Source of the DNA: Paraburkholderia translucens
Lineage (GTDB): Bacteria > Pseudomonadota > Gammaproteobacteria > Burkholderiales > Burkholderiaceae
DNA: 64,000 nt
Reading direction: 5' to 3'
Assembly (NCBI RefSeq): GCF_020881035.1
Contig: NZ_JAJITC010000001.1
Location: 496,001 to 560,000, forward strand
Under the pieces are notes generated by a model that searched no databases, was not told the origin of the DNA, and was given only the letters and a program-made list of their open reading frames with translations. Made by a program: the position numbers and the translations under genes. Positions 60,648-64,000 of this stretch are shown here, piece by piece. Positions within the stretch are counted from its first letter, which is position 1. Each line of letters opens with the position of its first letter.

Positions 60648-61880
60648 ATGAAATTCGATACCGTGGTGCTCGGCGCCGGCATTGTCGGTGTGAGCGTCGC
60701 AGTGCATCTGCAGAAGCGCGGGCGAGCGGTCGCGCTGATCGATCGCAAGCCGCCGGGCAACGAGACCTCGTTCGGCAACGCCGGGCTGATCCAGCGCGAG
60801 GGCGTTTACCCATACGCATTTCCGCGCGGGCTCGGCACCCTGCTGCGCTACGCGCGCAACCAGTCGCCCGACGTGCGCTATCACGCCGACGCCATACTCG
60901 AAGTCGCGCCGTTTCTGTGGCGCTATTGGCGCAATTCGCATCCGGCAAAGCACGCGGAAATCGCGAAGTCGTACGCGACGTTGATCGAGCATTGCGTCAG
61001 CGAACATCGCGCGCTGGCCGCGCAAGCCGGCGCGAGCGCGCTGCTGCGGCCGATCGGCTGGATCAAGGTATTTCGCCATGCCGCCGCGCGCGACGCCGAA
61101 ACCACGATCGCTGAACGATGGCATCGCGAGTACGGCGTCGAGTTCGAGACGCTCGACGCGCCGCGCCTCCAACAGCTCGAACCCGATCTCGACAAGCGTT
61201 TGCAAGGCGGACTGCGCTATCCGCAATCCGATTCGGTCAGCGATCCGAATGCGCTCGTCACCGCGTACGCGCGCTACTTCGAAGCGCTCGGCGGACGGTT
61301 CTTCATCGGCGACGCCGATACGCTGCGCGAAGGCTGGCAAGTCGATACGCGCGAAGGGGCGATCACGGCCGCGTCGGCGGTGATCGCGCTCGGACCGTGG
61401 TCGGATCGCGCGAGCACGCGGCTCGGGTATCGGCTGCCGCTCGCGGTCAAGCGCGGCTATCACATGCACTACGCGCCGCGTCAGGCCGCGCGGCTCAATC
61501 ATCCGATTCTCGATGTCGAACACGGCTATCTGCTCGCGCCGATGGCGCGCGGCATCCGGCTGACGACGGGCGCTGAAATTGCGCGAGCCGATGCGGCCAG
61601 GACGCCGGTACAGCTCGACGCGGCCGAGCCGATCGCGCGCACCCTGTTTCCGCTCGGCGAGCGTCTGGACGCCGAGCCGTGGATGGGACGCCGCCCGTGC
61701 ACGCCGGACATGATGCCGATCATCGGGCCCGCGAAAAAACATCAGGGACTGTGGTTCGCATTCGGCCATGCGCATCATGGCCTGACGCTCGGACCGATTA
61801 CGGGGCGGCTGATCGCCGAGATGATGACGGGCGAGCAGACGCTGGTCGATCCGCGGCCGTTTCGGGTCGAGCGGTTTTAG
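60648..61880 (+). CDS. FAD-dependent oxidoreductase, D-amino acid dehydrogenase (DadA)-like
   Basis: This 410-residue DAO-family flavoprotein has the dinucleotide-binding N-terminus KFDTVVLGAGIVGVSVAVHL, then LIDRKPPGNETSFGNAGLIQ, and late family motifs RGIRLTTGAEIARAD, WMGRRPCTPDMMPIIGPAKK and GLWFAFGHAHHGLTLGPITG. DadA oxidises D-amino acids to keto acids and passes electrons to the quinone pool. DadA is usually 410-430 residues, so length fits. No racemase gene lies nearby, so the substrate could also be another amino acid or amine. It is divergent from the DUF3348 gene with a 250-bp gap. Confidence 0.87.
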   Translation: MKFDTVVLGAGIVGVSVAVHLQKRGRAVALIDRKPPGNETSFGNAGLIQREGVYPYAFPRGLGTLLRYARNQSPDVRYHADAILEVAPFLWRYWRNSHPAKHAEIAKSYATLIEHCVSEHRALAAQAGASALLRPIGWIKVFRHAAARDAETTIAERWHREYGVEFETLDAPRLQQLEPDLDKRLQGGLRYPQSDSVSDPNALVTAYARYFEALGGRFFIGDADTLREGWQVDTREGAITAASAVIALGPWSDRASTRLGYRLPLAVKRGYHMHYAPRQAARLNHPILDVEHGYLLAPMARGIRLTTGAEIARADAARTPVQLDAAEPIARTLFPLGERLDAEPWMGRRPCTPDMMPIIGPAKKHQGLWFAFGHAHHGLTLGPITGRLIAEMMTGEQTLVDPRPFRVERF

Positions 61881-61946
61881 CGGAACGATCTGTTAGGTCG
61901 CTGGCCCGATGCCTGAAGCCGGCGAAAGACTCCGAAGAAAATAAAA

Positions 61947-61976
61947 AACGCCGCGGGCCGGCAGCCCCGCGGCGTT
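61947..61976 (-). terminator. Strong intrinsic terminator between convergent genes
   Basis: Perfect 11-bp arms AACGCCGCGGG (61947-61957) and CCCGCGGCGTT (61966-61976) enclose an 8-base loop. On the minus strand a T-rich run follows the stem, so it ends the symporter transcript; on the plus strand only TTCTTC follows, so termination of the oxidoreductase transcript would be weaker. Confidence 0.85.
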
Positions 61977-62001
61977 CTTCATCGAGCCGGACGAACGTCG
62001 A

Positions 62002-63483
62002 TCAGGCCGGCACGACAGCCCGTCGCGGCGCTACCGCCGACACCGCGAAGCTCACGACGATATTGGCAGCCAGTGCGATCAGGCCGATATACAGCGGATA
62101 GTTCTCGTGGCCGAAATGCAGCCCATACACCGGCTTGAGCCCTTGCGAAATCGCGAGGCCCGTGCCGAGCGCGATACCGACGAGCCAGCCGACGAACAGA
62201 CCCTGCGTGTTCAGACGACGCGTGTACAGCGAGAACACGACGGCCGGGAAAATCTGCAGAATCCACACGCCGCCGAGCAGTTGCAGATCGATCGCGTACT
62301 GCGTCGGCAGGAACACGATGAACAGCAGCGCACCGAACTTGACGACCAGCGAGACGATCTTCGCATTGGCCGCTTCCGCTTGCGGCGTGATGTTCGGCGA
62401 CACCAGCGGACGCCACAGATTACGCGTGAACAGATTCGCCGCGCCGATCGACATGATCGCGGCCGGCACCAGCGCGCTGATCGCAATCGCGGCGGCAGCG
62501 AAGCCGACGAACCACGACGGGAACAGCGTGTTGAACAGGGCCGGCACCACGTCGCTCGGCGACTTCACGTTCACGCCTGCTGCGATCGCCATATAGCCGA
62601 GCAGCGCGATCAGGCCAAGCAGCACCGTGTAGGCGGGCAGGAAGATCGCGTTTTTGCGCACCGTCTTCGCCGACGCCGAGGACAGCACCGCCGTCATCGT
62701 ATGCGGATACATGAACGCGGCGAGCGCCGAGCCGAGCGCGAGCGATGCGAACGCGGTGTACTGGGTCGGCTTCAGCAGGATGCCGGTCGCGCCGCCCTTC
62801 GCCTGGAAGTGCGCATCCGCCAGTTCAAACACGTGCCCATAGCCGCCGAGTTTCACCGGAATCAGCCATACCGCCGCGATCACCACGATATAGATCATGA
62901 TGTCCTTGACGAACGCGATCATCGCCGGGGCGCGCAGGCCGCTCGCGTACGTGTACAGCGCGAGGATCACGAACGCGACGATCAGCGGCGTTTCGCCGCT
63001 CACGCCGAGCCCCTTGATCACGACCTGCATGCCGACCAGTTGCAGCGCGATATACGGCATCGTCGCGACGATACCGGTCAGCGCGACGGCCGCCGGGAAC
63101 CACTTGCCGCCGTACTCGCCATGCACATAGTCCGCCGCCGTGATGTGGTTGCGCGCATGCGCGACCTTCCACAGTTTCGGCATCACCGCGAACACGAACG
63201 GATAAACGATGATCGTGTACGGCAGCGCGAAGAAGCCATACGCGCCCACCGAATAAACGAGCGCGGGCACCGCGATTACCGTATACGCGGTGTAGAAATC
63301 GCCGCCGACGAGGAACCACGAAATGACCGTGCCGAACTGCCGGCCGCCCAGGCCCCACTCGTGCAACTGCGTCAGATCGCCGCGCTTCCAGCGCGCGGCA
63401 AAAAAGCCGATCACCGTGACGAGCACGAAGAACGCGATGAAAACCGTCATCGCAACCGGGTTCACAGGATTGAGTTCGCTCAT
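62002..63483 (-). CDS. Sodium:solute symporter (SSS family, MctP-like monocarboxylate type)
   Basis: This 493-residue transporter has 13 or so membrane segments and SSS-family features: LHEWGLGGRQFGTVISWFLV and GGDFYTAYTVIAVPALVYSV in the first helices (sodium-site region), FKHxxA-type AEAANAKIVSLVVKFGALLF later, and AYTVLLGLIALLGYMAIAAG. The start at 63483 overlaps the DUF3311 stop by four bases (ATGA); an in-frame codon at 63534 would overlap more. DUF3311 plus SSS pairs are known from monocarboxylate carriers such as MctP, so acetate, lactate or similar acids are the inferred substrates. Confidence 0.87.
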   Translation of the reverse strand: MSELNPVNPVAMTVFIAFFVLVTVIGFFAARWKRGDLTQLHEWGLGGRQFGTVISWFLVGGDFYTAYTVIAVPALVYSVGAYGFFALPYTIIVYPFVFAVMPKLWKVAHARNHITAADYVHGEYGGKWFPAAVALTGIVATMPYIALQLVGMQVVIKGLGVSGETPLIVAFVILALYTYASGLRAPAMIAFVKDIMIYIVVIAAVWLIPVKLGGYGHVFELADAHFQAKGGATGILLKPTQYTAFASLALGSALAAFMYPHTMTAVLSSASAKTVRKNAIFLPAYTVLLGLIALLGYMAIAAGVNVKSPSDVVPALFNTLFPSWFVGFAAAAIAISALVPAAIMSIGAANLFTRNLWRPLVSPNITPQAEAANAKIVSLVVKFGALLFIVFLPTQYAIDLQLLGGVWILQIFPAVVFSLYTRRLNTQGLFVGWLVGIALGTGLAISQGLKPVYGLHFGHENYPLYIGLIALAANIVVSFAVSAVAPRRAVVPA

Positions 63484-63677
63484 TTGAGACCTCGATACAC
63501 GATGTAAATCAGCAAAGAGGTCAACGGCACCCACAGAAACTGATACCAGTAGAAGAAAGGAAAGCCCGCGAGCGGCGGATGCGTGTCGTTATAGAACGGC
63601 AGCCACAGCAGCGCGATATAAGGGATCAGCAAAATGAGCCAGAGCCATGAACGGCCGGCCGGGGGGGAGGTCTCCAC
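63480..63677 (-). CDS. DUF3311 small membrane protein, GTG start
   Basis: This 65-residue protein has two membrane helices (LWLILLIPYIALLWLPFY and FYWYQFLWVPLTSLLIYIVY), the typical DUF3311 layout. GTG at 63677 has AGGAG 6 bases upstream; the open frame continues upstream to 63863 without membrane or family features. The gene is coupled by a 4-base overlap to the symporter and is probably a small subunit or assembly partner of it. Confidence 0.83.
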   Translation of the reverse strand: METSPPAGRSWLWLILLIPYIALLWLPFYNDTHPPLAGFPFFYWYQFLWVPLTSLLIYIVYRGLK

Positions 63678-63915
63678 GAACGTCTCCTGAGTAATTATCG
63701 ACAGCACGCGCGATGGCTCGTGGCCCGGCGCGCGGATGCCCGGTTGCCTGAGATCAGGCGGGAAAACGGGGAACGCCGCATACTTGCCCGCCAGGCGCAG
63801 CGCAGCGCGGTATACGACGGGCATGTAGTATTCGCCTTCACGCGTTTCCTTACAAGCGCGCAACTACGTAAGCCGGCTACGTAATAATACGTAGCCTGTC
63901 AGCCGGTTTTCGACG

Positions 63916-64000
63916 ATGAAACTCAAAGCAAAGATTGTGTTGCTCGCGATCGTGCCCTTCCTGGTCTCGATCGTCAGCATCGAGACGGGCGTGCGCCGCG
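63916..64000 (+). CDS. Start of a membrane protein, probably a cache-domain sensor (cut by window end)
   Basis: ATG at 63916 opens a frame of 28 codons to the edge: MKLKAKIVLLAIVPFLVSIV followed by SIETGVRR. This is one membrane helix after a basic N-terminus, the usual start of periplasmic cache-domain kinases or chemoreceptors. It is divergent from the symporter pair, where a sensor kinase is often found. Identification beyond a membrane protein start is inference. Confidence 0.5.
   Translation, partial: MKLKAKIVLLAIVPFLVSIVSIETGVRR

Noticed and set aside
60417..61778. 453-codon minus-strand frame opposite the FAD oxidoreductase
   Set aside because: The plus strand carries a full DAO-family enzyme; the antisense frame has no family features.
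62107..63507. 466-codon plus-strand frame opposite the symporter
   Set aside because: It is extremely Arg/His/Asp-rich and mirrors a multi-spanning membrane protein on the minus strand.

Overview
The window comes from a high-GC betaproteobacterium of the Burkholderia/Paraburkholderia group. The evidence is a divergent regulator-lipase-RND efflux locus in the order known from Burkholderia (bpeT-llpE-bpeEF, also called ceoR-llpE-ceoAB), a DUF4148 protein, a Burkholderia-type trimeric porin, the DUF3348/DUF802/OmpA/DUF2894 gene set, and a DUF3311 plus sodium:solute symporter pair. I see no rRNA, tRNA, CRISPR array, insertion sequence or prophage. Species-level assignment is not possible from the sequence alone.

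Layout. 1-6.3 kb: RND efflux genes on the minus strand (the transporter runs off the left edge), a lipase-like gene, and a divergent LysR regulator. 6.5-18.1 kb: ordinary metabolism, with a DUF4148 protein, a tiny 24-residue ORF, an aldo/keto reductase remnant, a cation diffusion facilitator, the 180-kDa type NAD-glutamate dehydrogenase, an alpha/beta hydrolase plus M14 peptidase pair, and a phnCDE transporter behind a Pho-box-like site.

18.3-48.7 kb is the most unusual part. An 11-gene minus-strand operon (28278 to 18294) encodes an atypical type II secretion machine: GspG, GspF, GspE and GspD, with PilM/N/O/P-like proteins where a classical system has GspL/M/C, and three more pseudopilin-like proteins. 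Next come an SCO-type copper chaperone with a NarL-type response regulator, a soluble PAS-histidine kinase, a second NarL-type regulator and a lytic transglycosylase. A 15-kb minus-strand operon (48658 to 33371) follows. It encodes two multicopper-oxidase-like proteins, a 2746-residue secreted protein (degenerate cupredoxins, Ig/cadherin-like and SdrD-like modules, parallel beta-helix, asparagine-glycine tail), a small secreted protein, two LolA-fold proteins and a cytochrome c fused to a periplasmic ligand-binding domain. My reading is one functional unit: the two-component system controls production, SCO helps supply copper, the transglycosylase opens peptidoglycan, and the secretion machine exports cuproproteins for extracellular metal oxidation or electron transfer. 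The nearest precedent I know is Geobacter sulfurreducens, where the multicopper protein OmpB depends on an atypical type II system with pseudopilin OxpG. The four copper-binding HxH motifs of a normal multicopper oxidase seem to be split between the two oxidase-like proteins.

48.9-55.2 kb: a hotdog thioesterase and HSL-family hydrolase pair, an orphan response regulator, an anchored proline/alanine-rich protein, a HAD phosphatase and a porin. 55.4-60.4 kb: a TerC protein, then a four-gene minus-strand cluster (DUF3348, a MotA/TolQ-like membrane protein with a very long coiled-coil tail, a MotB/OmpA-like protein, DUF2894). Its two central proteins resemble in architecture the ZorA/ZorB motor of Zorya defence systems. 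60.6-64 kb: a DadA-like FAD oxidoreductase, a strong intergenic terminator, a DUF3311/SSS symporter pair and the first 28 codons of a membrane protein cut by the right edge.
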